NCBI GenBank assembly: GCA_021030915.1
Contig: JAGEMR010000142.1
Location: 1 to 64,000, forward strand
Direction: 5' to 3'
Source: Astrothelium macrocarpum
Taxonomy: Eukaryota; Ascomycota; Dothideomycetes; Trypetheliales; Trypetheliaceae
Length of the DNA stretch: 64,000 nt
Of the stretch, positions 34,697 to 47,027 are shown piece after piece. Each line of letters starts with the position of its first letter. Position 1 is the first letter of the stretch. Made by a program: the position numbers and the translations under genes. The notes below the pieces were generated by a model. The model ran no database searches, was not told where the DNA came from, and saw nothing but the letters and a program-made list of their open reading frames with translations.

Positions 34697-35204
34697 TTGC
34701 TACAGACTGATGTAGATGTGAACGCGCAGAATGGCGAATATAATAATGCACTTCAAGCAGCTTCATCCGAAGGTCACACAGAGATTGTCCAACTGCTGTT
34801 TGATAAAGGTGCCGATATTCATGCGCAGGGCGGCCGCTATGACAATGCATTTCAAGCAGCTTCATTTGAGGGTCACACAGAGATTGTCCAACTGCTGTTC
34901 GACAAAGGCGCCGACGTCAATACACAGGGAGACCGTTATTATAACGCATTTTACGCTATATTATCCAGAAGTCGTATAAAAATCGTTCAATTATTATTCA
35001 ATAAAGGCGCCGACGTCAATACATAGGGAGGCTATTACGGTAACGCATTCCAGGCTGTATTATCTGAAGGTCATACCGAAATCGTCCAACTGCTGCTCGC
35101 CACAGGCCAGGTCAATATTGATACAAAAAATAGTGATAATTGAATATTGTTATGGCAGGTCGCTGAGGGAGGATATGAGATCGATGCTGATTTGAAGGAT
35201 CGAA
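34697..35204 (+). repeat. ankyrin repeats, 99-bp units
   Basis: Four consecutive units of 33 codons around GHTEIVQLLFDKGADxxxQG. The first two are nearly identical; the third is degraded (RSRIKIVQLLFNKGAD) and followed by an in-frame TAG where CAG is expected. GC is normal, in contrast with the decayed DNA before it. The same gene's open frame ends at 35026. Confidence 0.92.
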
Positions 35205-35206
35205 TA

Positions 35207-37356
35207 TCCGTGAGCCCCACCTTCTGCAGGCCACCACCTCCTGCAGGCTAATTTTGAATCGACGCACACCACTTCAAAAAGCCATAATTCCACCAATATG
35301 GCTCCGATTGATGAGACGTTTGCAGATTTGGAATCGCGAGGCGCGAAAGATTACGCTGTTACAGCTCAAAAATTCGGAATCTACGATTCGACGTTGTCCC
35401 GCCGCCATAAAAGGTTGACTCGTGATAGGACTATTATTCAAACAGATATAAATGCCAATCTCATAACATAATAATAGCAGATTCTAATCGATTATATTAA
35501 TAAATTTACGTATCAGGGGATTTTTTTTATATCAGAAATAATGCGAATTTTTTGCGAGAATATAACTGGATTTTATTTTAAAAAGAATTGAATTTCGCGT
35601 TTTATCAATTTACATATTTTTAAATTGATTTCTGATTTTTTGAACGTAATTAATTTTAAACGAATTCGGACAGATAATTCTATATAAATAGAATTCTATT
35701 TTAATCTAATAAATATCTAATAAATAAATGATTAATATATTAATTTTTAAATAAATTCATTCAAAAATTGAATAATACAATATTTTCCTTTAAAATATAT
35801 ATAATTTGAATGAAAAAAATTTTTTAATTGGATATTTACAAAAATAATATCGTATATTCAATAAAAAATCTTTTAAATAAAATAAATTATTGGATATTAT
35901 ATAAAATAATAATAAAAATTGAATTACAATTTTTACTGATATCTATATAAATAGAATTATATTATTTATTAATTTGATTTATTCAATAAAGATTTATAAT
36001 ATCCAAAATTTATAATTAAATAATTTCAATTCTAAAAAAAATATAATTTTTTTTGTAAATTCATCAAATGATTAGACAAATAAAAAATTAAATATCGAAT
36101 GATTTATTATTATATTTGACCGTTTTATTAAAAAAAAGATTCGAAATGAAAGAGATTTACGGTTTTTATTTATCAATGATCATAATAACCATCTTTTTAT
36201 AATCTTTTTTGATTATTATTTAAAATATCGAATTCATATAACACAATTTCTATCTCATTCAATTCATCAATTTCAATCTTTAGATATGAATCTATTTGAA
36301 TCATTTATAATTTATTATTCAACAGAATTTAATAAATGGATCATAAAATATTAAGATTTAATTCAATTTTTTAAAAGAGATTTCTATTCTATTTTTAAAC
36401 AAATTTGGCAGACTGTTTTTAAAGAATCTAATATTAAAAATGGATGGGCGAAAACCGGATTTCAGTCATTCGATCCTTTCATAATATTCAATAAATTACG
36501 CTAATTTTAAATTAAAAGATTAAATAATATTGAAGGATTATTATCTGTAAAAATCCAAATTTATCGGTATGCGAAAAATCTCGTTGATCAAATTTTAGGA
36601 TTTTAGAGAATATCTGCCGGTATTCGATTCGTCAACAGTTTTTTTAATCTAACCGCCGAAATAGAATTTCTACAATATCAGATTTCGAACCTCCACGATA
36701 TTATCAAATTTTTTAAAAATCGTAAATAGAAATCCAAATCGGTATTCAAATCATCTAAGATTACGAAAGTTCAATTCTTGTCACCGGTGAAGATCCAGCG
36801 CCGATTGGATGAAAAGGAAACTGAGAAGGTCGAATAAATTAAGAAATTCGCCGAAAAAGAAATTGCTAAAATGCAGAAATCATTCGAAAAACAGGTCAAA
36901 GTATTAGAGGCTGAATAGCGAAAACGTGAAATAATTATTGCGAAGGAGGAGGCAGCGAAATAGAAGCGTTCAAAGGTCCTATATAAAAAACAGGCTCAAT
37001 AGCAGACTCAGGTTATTAGACAGTTGATGATTGAATTACAAGCATTTCAAAACATCACATTAAAAATTTCATAATTATTTAATTTGATAAATAAAAAGAT
37101 TGAAATTATGAAGGTATTTAAAATAGATGATTCGGATTCTTTTTATACGCGATTTCAGAAATAAATACGATTTTCAGAACGATTTAAAATTTAATTTGAT
37201 CAGACCAATCAATAGAACGTATTTGATAATATAATCTGTCTAATTATCGCAATTTTCTATAAAGTGGTGGTGGAATAATAATTATTTGAAGACGTGGAGG
37301 TTAGAAGGTGGAGAGCCTGCAGGAGATGGTAGCCTGCAGGAGGTGGGACTGACGGA
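35207..37356 (+). mobile_element. Fot1-like transposon in the ankyrin gene (element F)
   Basis: Imperfect inverted repeats starting TCCGTGAGCCCCACC and TCCGTCAGTCCCACC; TA duplicated at 35205-35206 and 37357-37358. CTGCAGGC is repeated 17 bp apart at both ends. 2150 bp, interior RIP-decayed. Differences between its ends are mostly C/T, as expected of RIP. Confidence 0.93.
35298..37074 (+). pseudogene. Fot1-like transposase of element F
   Basis: Begins MAPIDETFADLESRGAKDY with a helix-turn-helix (FGIYDSTLSRRHKR), then loses the frame to stops. NIYNLNEKNFLIG near 35805 is the first catalytic motif with Asp changed to Asn. The C-terminal 100 codons are Lys/Glu/Gln-rich (KKFAEKEIAKMQKSFEKQVK), a coiled coil like that of element D. 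The end is approximate. Confidence 0.82.
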
Positions 37357-37373
37357 TATATCGGATGCTATTA

Positions 37374-39540
37374 GGAGTGTGGATCACGTTTCGCACGGTC
37401 CACCACTTTGCACACTGAATTTTGAGTCCACTCCACGAATTCGTATACGAATTACTCCACCAATATGAAGCCGATTGATTTAGCAATTGAAGTAGCGAAT
37501 GCGCAGAAGTAATTTAATTACATTCAGATAACAAAATTTTATGGAATTCAACGTACAACGTTATCACGTCGCTATAGAGGAATCAATAAATCTCATATTG
37601 AAACGGTTTATGAAATCCAGGCCAAATTTTCATAATATTAAAAAAATATATTAATTTTATAAATTAATATATTTATATATTATAAGATTCCATTCATTAT
37701 TCGAATGATTTAAAATTTCATTGTTAATATTATTAAAAAAGAAATTGGAATGAAATGAATAGGCCGTTTTATAAAACGTTATTGATTGTAATTAAAATCA
37801 ATCTTTTTTATCATTTTTGATATTATTTGAAAATAAATAGATAATTATATTAATCTTTAATTATATTTTGAATTGATATGAATTATTAAATTATATTATT
37901 TTATTATTAATATTTTATTAGATTTTTTCCAAAATTGCCGAATATAATATTTTATCATATAATATATATAATATGGACGAAAAAGGTTTTATTATAGATT
38001 AAATAATAAAATACCGTCGTATATTTAATAGAATAATTTACGAATAAGATTTCCTTTAAAAAATAGATTAGAATGATTCATATTTATAGATTATTATTTT
38101 TATTTCAATTTTCATGAACGGCGAAATTTTATTTCCAATATTTATTTATAATATTCAGTCAGATATTATACAAAATTTATGAATTTAATATATAAATTCC
38201 ATTATTTATAAATATAATTTTATATTATTTGAAATAGATTAAATAAATAATCAGATTGGATTAATTTGATTAAAAAAAATATTCAATAAAAATATCAAAA
38301 ATAAAATTAATAATAATTTGAAATAATGAATATTTATTATAAATGATCATGAATTTCATTTTATTTAAAAAATTTTTAATTATTATTTTGATTAATGAAT
38401 TATGATAATTATTTATTTTTTTCATTTGATTTATTAATTTCAATCATTAAATATAAATTTATTTAAATCATTAATTGAATATTATAATATCAAATTGGAT
38501 ATTTGATTCTAATATATATAAAATTTATTTTCGTTAAATAAAATTAATTTTTTTTTATTATTTTAAATAATGTATTAAAAAATATTTATAATTAAAAATA
38601 TTATAAACGAATAATTCAAAATAGAATTTCAGTCATTTAATTCATTTATTATATTCAATTAAATTCGTATTCAATATATTGAAAAATATTCAGATCAATT
38701 CTCCAATTCAGAATCCTTAATTATGGTCATTATAAAATATTGGAGGCAAATTCGTAAATAATTCAATATCAGACTGATATTTTCGGAATATAAAAAGATT
38801 GATAAATTTGAAATTTTCATATTTCAGTAAAATATAGACGTCCATTTTTTTAAAACAGAGAATTCGAATCTCAAAAAGATGATTCGAATTCAGAAATAAT
38901 GATCGAATACACGAAAATAACTAAAAATATCTTCTTAATACCGTGAAATAACAATATTCAGTTCTAATAAATTTATATTCGTTCGTGAATTATAATAGAA
39001 GAAGAAGGAGACTGAGGCAGTTGAAAAACAATAAAAGGAAGTTCAAAAGGTATAAAAAGAGACTGATAAATAAATTGAAATTGAACGAAAGATATAACGA
39101 AAACGCGACTGAGAGGAAGTTCAGAAGCAGCGAAAGGCTGAACGAGTTATTAAGAAATAGTAGAAACAGAAGGCTGTTGAATAACGAACAGCGAATAAAC
39201 AATTCAAAGGCGAATCATAGCGAAAATAGTGAAAATAGTAGAAATAGCGAAAAACATCAAATAATATTCAAAATATTGTGATGGTAAATACGGAGAATTC
39301 AAATGAAACGCAAACGAATTCTTATTCAAATTATTTAAAACGTCAAATATAAATTCCATTACGCTTCAAAAGTTAAATTTAATGGCTTATTTAACGCGTA
39401 TGAATTAATACTATTGAATCCATTTGATTTCATCTTATTATTTGTTGTTGTTGTTAAGATAATCTAATTTGAACACTTGGTGGTGAGAATTAATTTGAGG
39501 GTGCAAAGTGGTGGACCGTGCGAAACGTGATCCACACTCC
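37374..39540 (+). mobile_element. Fot1-like transposon, 16 bp from element F (element G)
   Basis: Inverted repeats of about 40 bp start GGAGTGTGGATCACG; TA duplicated at 37372-37373 and 39541-39542. TTCGCAC and TTTGCAC lie 17 bp apart. 2167 bp, the family length. Host sequence between its left TA and element F's right TA is 13 bp. Interior strongly RIP-decayed. Confidence 0.94.
37465..39376 (+). pseudogene. Fot1-like transposase of element G
   Basis: MKPIDLAIEVANAQK then a stop, a helix-turn-helix (YGIQRTTLSRRYRGI), and an unreadable core. The 3' part at 38985-39281 is an open Arg/Lys/Asn-rich stretch corresponding to the coiled-coil tail. Matched to element D for start and approximate end. 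Confidence 0.8.
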
Positions 39541-39788
39541 TATCGCGGCTTATGAATAACAAGCGCCGGCTTTTGGATGAGTATCCTCAATTCGAAATTA
39601 ATCAGAATATCGACCAGATGAAATTGGTCAGAGACCAGATATTTTCAATTCCAGAAAATGCCAATAATTATATCGAATTCAAGATTAACTGGAAATTTTC
39701 TAAATATTTACAAAAATATGATAATGATGAAAATAATTTTGATATCTTTAATATCATTATAATTTATGATAATAATCTGAAAATATGA

Positions 39789-41800
39789 AATGGATTATAT
39801 AATATTTATTATAATCAAATTTAGAAAATCTGTCTATAGAATATTCTAAAATTTTTTCGTAAAATAGATTTATTAGATCATTTTAATTAAAATATATTTT
39901 TCTTCCATAAATTGTCAAAAAAAAAAAAATTAATTCATAATAGAATTTTAAAATTTAAATTAAAAAATAATTTTAAAATCATTTCTATTATATGAATAAA
40001 AATAGCCAATCATGATACGTATATGAGAAGAATAAAAATATTTTATGCAAATTATATAATAATTATACTAATTTAATATATCCTTTCGAATTTCGATAGA
40101 AAAAAAAGTTATATATTTATATAATATTCTTAATTTCGATATTCGATTATTATCAAATAGGCAAATACCGATTATTATAATCTTTTTGATATTTTTATAA
40201 TCAATTATAAAATTTAATTATTAATATGATATATTCCTAGGACGAATAATAATAGCAGATTTTCTTATACCTCTATAAAAGAAATATGAATAAAAAATTG
40301 AATTCTTTTTAAATTTGATATTGGATTTAAAATTTATCTATTATTTTCAAATATATTAAAATATTAACGATATTTTTAAAATTATTCTGAAAAAAAAATC
40401 AATTATATTTATTCTAATTATAAAATATGAGAATTCTATTCAATAATATTTCATTTCCAATAAAAATCCAGCAGATTGGATTTCGATTGCCAAAATTAAT
40501 AATGAATATCCCAAAATTCTCTCATATAATAATTCTATTATCCTTTTTAATCCCAAATTTTGTTATTTTATTGGATTATTCGAAAGGGCCATATTAAATC
40601 TTATAATATTGAATTCCGGATATAAATGTATATAATATTCTATAAAAATATAATCAAATACTGGCCTTTGAATATCCCGAAAAGTCAGTTTCATTATTAT
40701 ATTAATTCCCAAATATATTTTTAATATAATTAAAGACCATTATTCGATATTTAAATAGACGTGATTTGATTCAGATAAATAGAATTTTGAAAATAAATTA
40801 AATCGGATTCAAAAAAATATTATTATGTTCTATGATAAAATATATAAATATATATGATTCGTTTCTGAAATTAGCGTAATTCATTATCTTCTTTTATTTA
40901 ATATATCGAAAAATTCAGAATCTAGAATTCTTCTTTTTTATATCCCGTCTGTAATAATTTACGCAAATAGAAATTCACGATAAAAATTCGTAAAATATAA
41001 AATAACCATTTTTTATAAATCATATGATAAAATAAAAATTCTATATCTATATAAAAAAATTAATGATATATATAAATATTTTTCGGTATTAAAGAATTCT
41101 ATAAATGAACGTAATAATAAATCAATATCTATTATATATTTAAATATCATTTTAGAATGAAATATGAAGAATTTCTGTCGGAAGAAGGATGAATATCTGA
41201 AATTTATTATCAAAAATAAGACTATTAATGAATGGCCTATATTAATAAATAACGAAAATGTTATAATCATATTTGGATATAATTTCGGAATAATCATCAT
41301 CATAATAGAATTTAACGGATTATATAAAAATTAGAATTTATTTAATCAAAAAAGCGATTATTTGATAATTATAATATCATATATTGATAAATGTTTTAAA
41401 TTTTTTCGAATAGAATATAACTATCCATAATTAGAAAAATTATCATATTATATATGATATATTGACAGTTATTTATTCAAAGATTATTCCCCTTCCAATT
41501 CTTGTTTGCGTTTTCAATATCTCTTTCGCACCAAATCGGATCATTTTTTGACCCTATAGGAAGCGCCTCAAGATTTTATTATTTTTAATATATGAATATT
41601 CGAAAAAGGGCGACTGTTATATAAAATATAATTATCCGTTTGATCAGAATAATGAAAAATAATTATAAATAATTATATACAATATTAATCAATTTATTTT
41701 TCGTAATCTAATAATAATAAAATAATATTTTTTATAAATATATTATTCTATTCTCGTATTTATATCTATTAAAAATATTATTCGACAAATCTTTTATATA
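39789..41800. other. AT-rich RIP-like DNA, no gene identified
   Basis: Probably includes the decayed 3' end of the NLR gene. No terminal repeats, normal-GC island or recognisable protein was found; the longest frame (41013-41303, minus) is compositionally trivial. Confidence 0.45.
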
Positions 41801-41809
41801 GAAATCCCG

Positions 41810-42111
41810 AAATGGATTTATAGGCCGCCAGAGATATCAGAAGAATAGAACGCTTATTTACAGACATTTGACGGCCATTTAGATCGGATCATAATTATCA
41901 TTTTCTCTTCCGATAATAAATAAATCATTTTAATATCTGATGATAAAATATTTAATAAATCTTTCTCCAGAATAAGATTTGTGAAAAATAATCTTCTTCC
42001 TTTGATTTCGCGATAATTATTTATGAGAATTGGTCGATGATGGTGATGTTAGCTGCTATTATATTTGGCTTTCTTTTGTCGGAATTTCTTGGAGTGCTTA
42101 CAACCGAACAT
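41810..42111 (-). pseudogene. second copy of the 5' region of the EAKSE gene family
   Basis: The minus strand from ATG 42111 reads MFGCKHSKKFRQKKAKYNSS, a stop, HHHHRPILINNYREIKGRRL and FFTNLILEKDLLNIL. The corresponding part of the split gene near 28.0-28.27 kb reads MFDYKHLKRL and SYHHHR...INSYHKIKKRGLFF. The nucleotide similarity extends upstream to about 42.2 kb, where this copy has normal GC and the other is mutated. The rest of the gene is not recognisable downstream. Function unknown. Confidence 0.55.
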
Positions 42112-42199
42112 TTCTGCGAAGGGGTGTTGTGCTCTCAGGGTTCAAGGTATGGCAGGGCCGTTTCACTACTCAACGTCAGTCCAAATCTTTTTCTAAATT

Positions 42200-42566
42200 G
42201 AAGACTTAACGTCCCTCCCTGCAAAGCGAAAGACACCCTCAAGCGAAAGCACTCTCCATAATTTACCATCAACTGTCCACATTCAAGCTCTCAAACTCTG
42301 AAACTCGGCGTCTAAATAGATCAAATCGCTTTTGATATCTGAATTATTTGTCAATCTTGAAATCTTTAGGATGGCTCGATAATACGCGTTAGAAGTTCTG
42401 TCAGCTTTGAACAGGTTAGGTAAGATATGCTGTACTAGTACCAAAAAAACCATTCGATAACTCCAAAGCTGTTCTGTTCGATAGAAAAATGAACAGAGAG
42501 TCTTTCTGTAAGATAAAATAGACGACTATAGCCTGCTGCGGGCTAGCAGAGATTTTACACTACGAT
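42200..42566. other. normal-GC spacer, no gene seen
   Basis: Host sequence left of the LINE tail. No convincing coding frame. Confidence 0.4.
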
Positions 42567-43986
42567 GTTTGTTTGTTTGTTTGTTTTATTCCTACACCCT
42601 TTCAGGTCGCGCTGGCCTATGAGGGGATCTAGCTATCTAGCCTATAACAGGTGGCCAGCTTTGGCTTCTGATTATTTAAATACATTTCCAGAATTATTCT
42701 CGCTGCACTAGGGTTTGTTCTAGAGTGACACTGTTCTTGCTGCCGGCGCAGTGTCTCAGTAGCCTTTGAAATCCTGTCTACTTTATCCTTTCTATTTTAT
42801 ATCCTTTTTATGCATTTGTTCCTGCATCTAATCTTCTAGTATCCTTCACAAATGAAATGGTATCTCGTATGATTTGTAAATTTGGTTGCCAGTCTTTCAT
42901 TGGTCCATCTGATTCGTGTGACGAATACGCTCTACAGAATTTCGTTATTGTAAAATCTTTCAGTTGATCTCGAATCCAATATCGCTGTCTTTGTTGGGTC
43001 CATTTTGGGTATTTTAATAGAAAATATTCCACTGTCTCTTTCTGACCACAGTTATAGAATTCATTATCGATTTGACCAATCTTGTATAAATAACTGTTCA
43101 GTCTACAATAACCTTCTTTTAATTAGATAAATATTGCCGCATTTTTTTGATTAAATTTATTATAAAGTTTTCGTATATATTTCTCTGGTAGCATCTTGTC
43201 CAATTCTTTCAAATATCTGGCAATTTTTAACGACTGAAAATGGGTGTGTTGTTTTTTTTCTGAATATCTGTTTTATTTCTGATTTTCCTTTAAAGTGATC
43301 TTTCTGTTGACTGGGATACGGCCGAGGCTTATGGCTGAGTAGGTTAAATTATGTGCGATTTCATTTCTTTATACTTCCGAATATGCTGATATCCAGATAA
43401 ATTGGATATAGAATCGCTATTATCTTATAATCTATAACAAATCAAAGATTTGTCATAATATTTCATTTTTGTATTTATTGGGATATTAGAAAATATATAA
43501 TGCCCTTTCATTATCCGTAACGATTATATATTCAACAAGGCCGAAATGTAGTCTATATACCGGGTCTTTGATAATGGCATATAAGGTCGCTAAAATTATT
43601 TCGAATTCGATATGTGTTGGATTTGAATTAAGGCCACGATTGAGGGTGGTCGAAATTTGGAAGTCAAAAGGCGGTGGAATGAAGATCCCTAAACCAGCGA
43701 GTTCGTGTCTAACCGATCTATCAGCATAAAAGACTATTGAGTCTGGGTCATTGGCTATAGTTTCTGCTGTCCGGATTGCTTCATGTTTGTTTTGTATCAA
43801 GATTTTCGGGCCAAGTTGCCACAGTAGCTTGGTGAAGGCTGGGATCGGGTCCACTTCTTCCGGGACCATGTGTCCGTACTTAGCTGCGGTTGTTTCTAGT
43901 CGTGACTGATAGCTCCCGATCTGGTCTAGCCGATGAATGAGTGACCAACTGACGTGGTGTAGCCAGCTAGGTTGGACGCTTAACAT
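42567..43986 (-). mobile_element. Tad-like LINE, 3' part with RNase H region and tail
   Basis: The open stretch 43986-43486 (LLWQLGPKILIQNKHEAI, then SIVFYADRSVRHELAGLGIF) is the start of the RNase H-like domain, with DGS changed to DRS. A RIP-mutated middle follows. 43032-42808 then reads EYFLLKYPKWTQQRQRYW, preceded by NCGQKET: the CG...ETxxHFLL.CPxW end of fungal LINE polyproteins. The 3' end has AATAAA and AAAC units on the minus strand, sequence shared with the tiny insertion at 3248. 5'-truncated: reverse transcriptase and endonuclease were not found. Confidence 0.85.
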
Positions 43987-45146
43987 TGGACGGCTAGCAT
44001 ATTATTACATAAGTATATTTCCATCTCTTAACGCATTTTTATTTAAATATTTCAACAAGATGACCTAAATTCTCGACTACAATGATGAATTTATTAGATT
44101 TTCAAACAAAAAATACTAAGGTCATAACAATATTACGTTTAGCGAAAATGGAACTCCTCTAAATCAGAGTTATAACACATCCACTTCTTTCCCTTTTGTC
44201 TAGGCCAACCAGACGCCCGGTACATCCATATATTATCTGATATTTCTTTCTGTTATTCAATGATCTGATTAATATTGAAATAATGATATATTTTGTTATT
44301 CCATATCCATATAATGAATGGTTGAATATTATAATTATTTTATAAAAAAATCGTAATAAAAATTCATCTTTTTTGATTATTTTACGATTATTTTATAGAT
44401 TTATTGAAACGTTTTATTATAGATCCAATATCCAATGACAGTTCATCAGCGGATATTTCTGAATCAGAATCGGTATCCTCGGCTTCAATAATCGAAATAA
44501 AATTAAAATCAGATGATTTTTTAATTGATATGGTAATAATATTAATATATATATTTATCTGAATAATAAAGATATTTCTTTATTCTTCTATTTATTCTTT
44601 TGCGTTTCTGAATACGGTAACGTTTTATCAAAATATTTCTGGATTATCAGTCATATTCCAATCATTTATCTGATATATATAATATTCTGGCCGCGTCCCT
44701 GGCCCGTCTGGCTGCCGAAAATGGTGGATATATATTTTGAATTAATTAATATAATAAATTATATTAATAATACGTATATTATTATTATATATCAGTTGTT
44801 CTATATTATACGATTATAGATTTTATATTATTCTTATATCAAAAACGCTATTGTAATAAATTTATCTATCAATAACGGCCGAAAATCCATCAGATATTTT
44901 AATTTTCAGAAAGAAATTTAGAATAATTGATAAATCATTTTATTTGAATGGAAATATTATAAAATTAAAATTATTACGAATTTATTAATAAAATTATTCA
45001 AATCATATATCGTAAAAATAATCCGATTTAATAAATTTCAATAATTCTTTATCATTATTGATTTATGGAATAAAGAATTCGAAATTCCCAAATAATAAAT
45101 CTCCCAAAAGGGTTCTATCATTTCTAATATTATCTGCGATAATTGA
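43987..45146. other. AT-rich DNA, no gene assigned
   Basis: A plus-strand serine-rich reading (SNDSSSADISESESVSSASI) near 44440 is the only protein-like segment, without a match. A small GC island near 44690-44730 is unexplained. Confidence 0.4.
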
Positions 45147-45148
45147 TA

Positions 45149-47025
45149 GGGTCTACCACGGTCATCCTGCGCACGACACCATCCTGCGCACGCTATACAT
45201 GCGCTCTACATGTGTTCAGCATATAATCAGCCTGCAATCAACCATAACAAAAAATAATTCTTCAAAAAATCCAGAATACGAAATGTAAATACAATCTGCA
45301 TTAATCGCATTTTCTGAAAATACATTTTTATCTATTCGTGAGGTTATATATACGTTTAAAATTACTGAATCAACACTTCGATTCAGATTATACAATGGAA
45401 TTTCGCATTTTAACGCGAAAGAAATATAACAATTTTTAATAAATACTGAAGAATCAATTTTAATTCATTGGATCAAATGATATATTATTTCAGGAATTTC
45501 TATCATACGTTCGTTATTATATGAATTTGTTGAATTCTTATGAGAAAAGCGCGTTTATCACGCGTTTTATCTATATTCCGCATATATTTATCTTGAATCA
45601 ATTGGCGCCAATTGGATTGATCGTTTTATTAAATGACATTCTAAAATTCGAAATATATATATTATTTAATTGGAATCTGTTCGCATAAATGGTGCAATTG
45701 AATAAATAATGAATTACTGATTCAATACATTTAAAACGCAACAGAAAAAATATAAATATAATATTATAAATATTTACAATATGAACGAATCAGAATTTGA
45801 TATTGATGAAAAATAATCATTTAAAATACTAATTCATTTTGATATGAAAAAAAGATAGAAAATTATTATAGATAAATAAGAATGGGTTACTGTGATTGAA
45901 TATATTAATATTATAGACGAAATAATTGCACCTTTTTTGATTTTCAAAGACGCACAGTTTAATATACATTGATTTAACACAGATACCCCATTTAAATATC
46001 ATTTTGCAATTAATAAAAATGGCTGGATATCAAATGAATTGATATTAAAATGATTAACTGAGATTTTCGATTCTTTAATATGCGAATGATATGCGAATCG
46101 CCGATGTCTATTTATTACAGATGGCTATAGAAATCATATTCGAACCGATTTTATCGCATATTATATGAAGAATAAAATCGATCTTATAATTATACCGCCA
46201 TATTGTTCGTATATCCTTCAATCATTAAATATGGGTGTATTTTCTGCGTTTAAACGGTTTCATATATGCGAGATAGTTATATTCTACCGGTTCAGCACAC
46301 AACGTACGTCTAAGGCAGAATGAATTGAAATTTTCATTCGAACGCGTGATATGGCTATATCAAAGAAAAATATTCGTATTGATTTTCGAGACGCAGGTAT
46401 AATACCTTTAAATCGCAGACGAATTCTCGATGAGTTATTTATTATATAAAATATATCCAATACAAAAACTTTTATATCATCTAATTCGGCCGATTTGGAT
46501 TCCTCATTATTTAAGAATTTTCCTCCAGAAATTATTGAATTTAATAGATCAAATAAAAAATTTACGGAAATTTTGGACAAAAATAATATAATTGGTTCGT
46601 TTATAAAACATTATATTGAATGTATGATATATTTTTATGAATCTCAAAACGCCACAATCGCAATCATGGTTAAATAATTGGCAGATCAATCAGAATTTCT
46701 TGATAAATGAAAGTGTAATATTAAAGATAAAAGAGTCGAATTAGATGGTATTAATATATATATAATTGCGAATATATTACGAATTATATACGTATCAGAG
46801 GAAAAGCCGTATATAAAACGCCGTCATGGACGACCACCTAAAACTGCATTCAAAAAAGAAGAAGAGGAAGAGATAAATTATGTATCTAATGACTCATTAG
46901 ATAGTTCAGTTTTAGATTTGGAGATGTGGGTGCGCAATACAGACTGATCGCATGCTGAACACATGCGGAGCGTATGTACAGCGTGCGCAGGATGGTGTCG
47001 TGCGCAGGATGACCGTGGTAGACCC
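45149..47025 (+). mobile_element. pogo-like transposon, sister of B1 (element B2)
   Basis: Inverted repeats start GGGTCTACCACGG; TA duplicated at 45147-45148 and 47026-47027. ATCCTGCGCACG is repeated 17 bp apart. 1877 bp, exactly as B1 and colinear with it, but RIP is heavier. The motif differs from B1's GGTTGGCGCAC while the spacing and the GCGCAC half are kept. Confidence 0.95.
45244..46947 (+). pseudogene. pogo-like transposase of element B2
   Basis: The start codon is now ATA where B1 has ATG (a RIP-type G-to-A change). Landmarks are colinear with B1: LSIREVIYTFKITESTLRFR, NMNESEFDID, LFITDGYRNHI and a final LDLEMWVRNTD. The first catalytic Asp of the B1 motif NIDESGF is Asn here. An open 60-codon stretch lies at 46495-46677. 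Confidence 0.85.
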
Positions 47026-47027
47026 TA

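Larger units (their letters stand above)
31912..39788 (+). pseudogene. PNP-NACHT-ankyrin NLR gene, RIP-damaged and split by two transposons
   Basis: Pieces: 31912-35206, the 13-base remnant 37359-37371, and from 39543. The N-terminus reads CDQYTIGWIITLPFERAVTT, AAGIYGTVSAV and IRFGFLIDIGRDIA, the nucleoside-phosphorylase-like domain of many fungal NLRs (normally YTVGWICALPxE, RFGLMVGIGGG). The middle is RIP-mutated; HPKYDIEKIFQYLTFADNI near 33680 suits the NACHT sensor region, and AHFSIKKYLIFNKF (34294) the segment before the repeats. Four 33-codon ankyrin units follow (EGHTEIVQLLFDKGAD). Excising both elements with one TA each gives ADLKDRIYRMLLSRLMNNKR in frame. The tail after 39552 is an unnamed domain, then stops. 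Such proteins act in fungal immunity or allorecognition. Confidence 0.88.
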
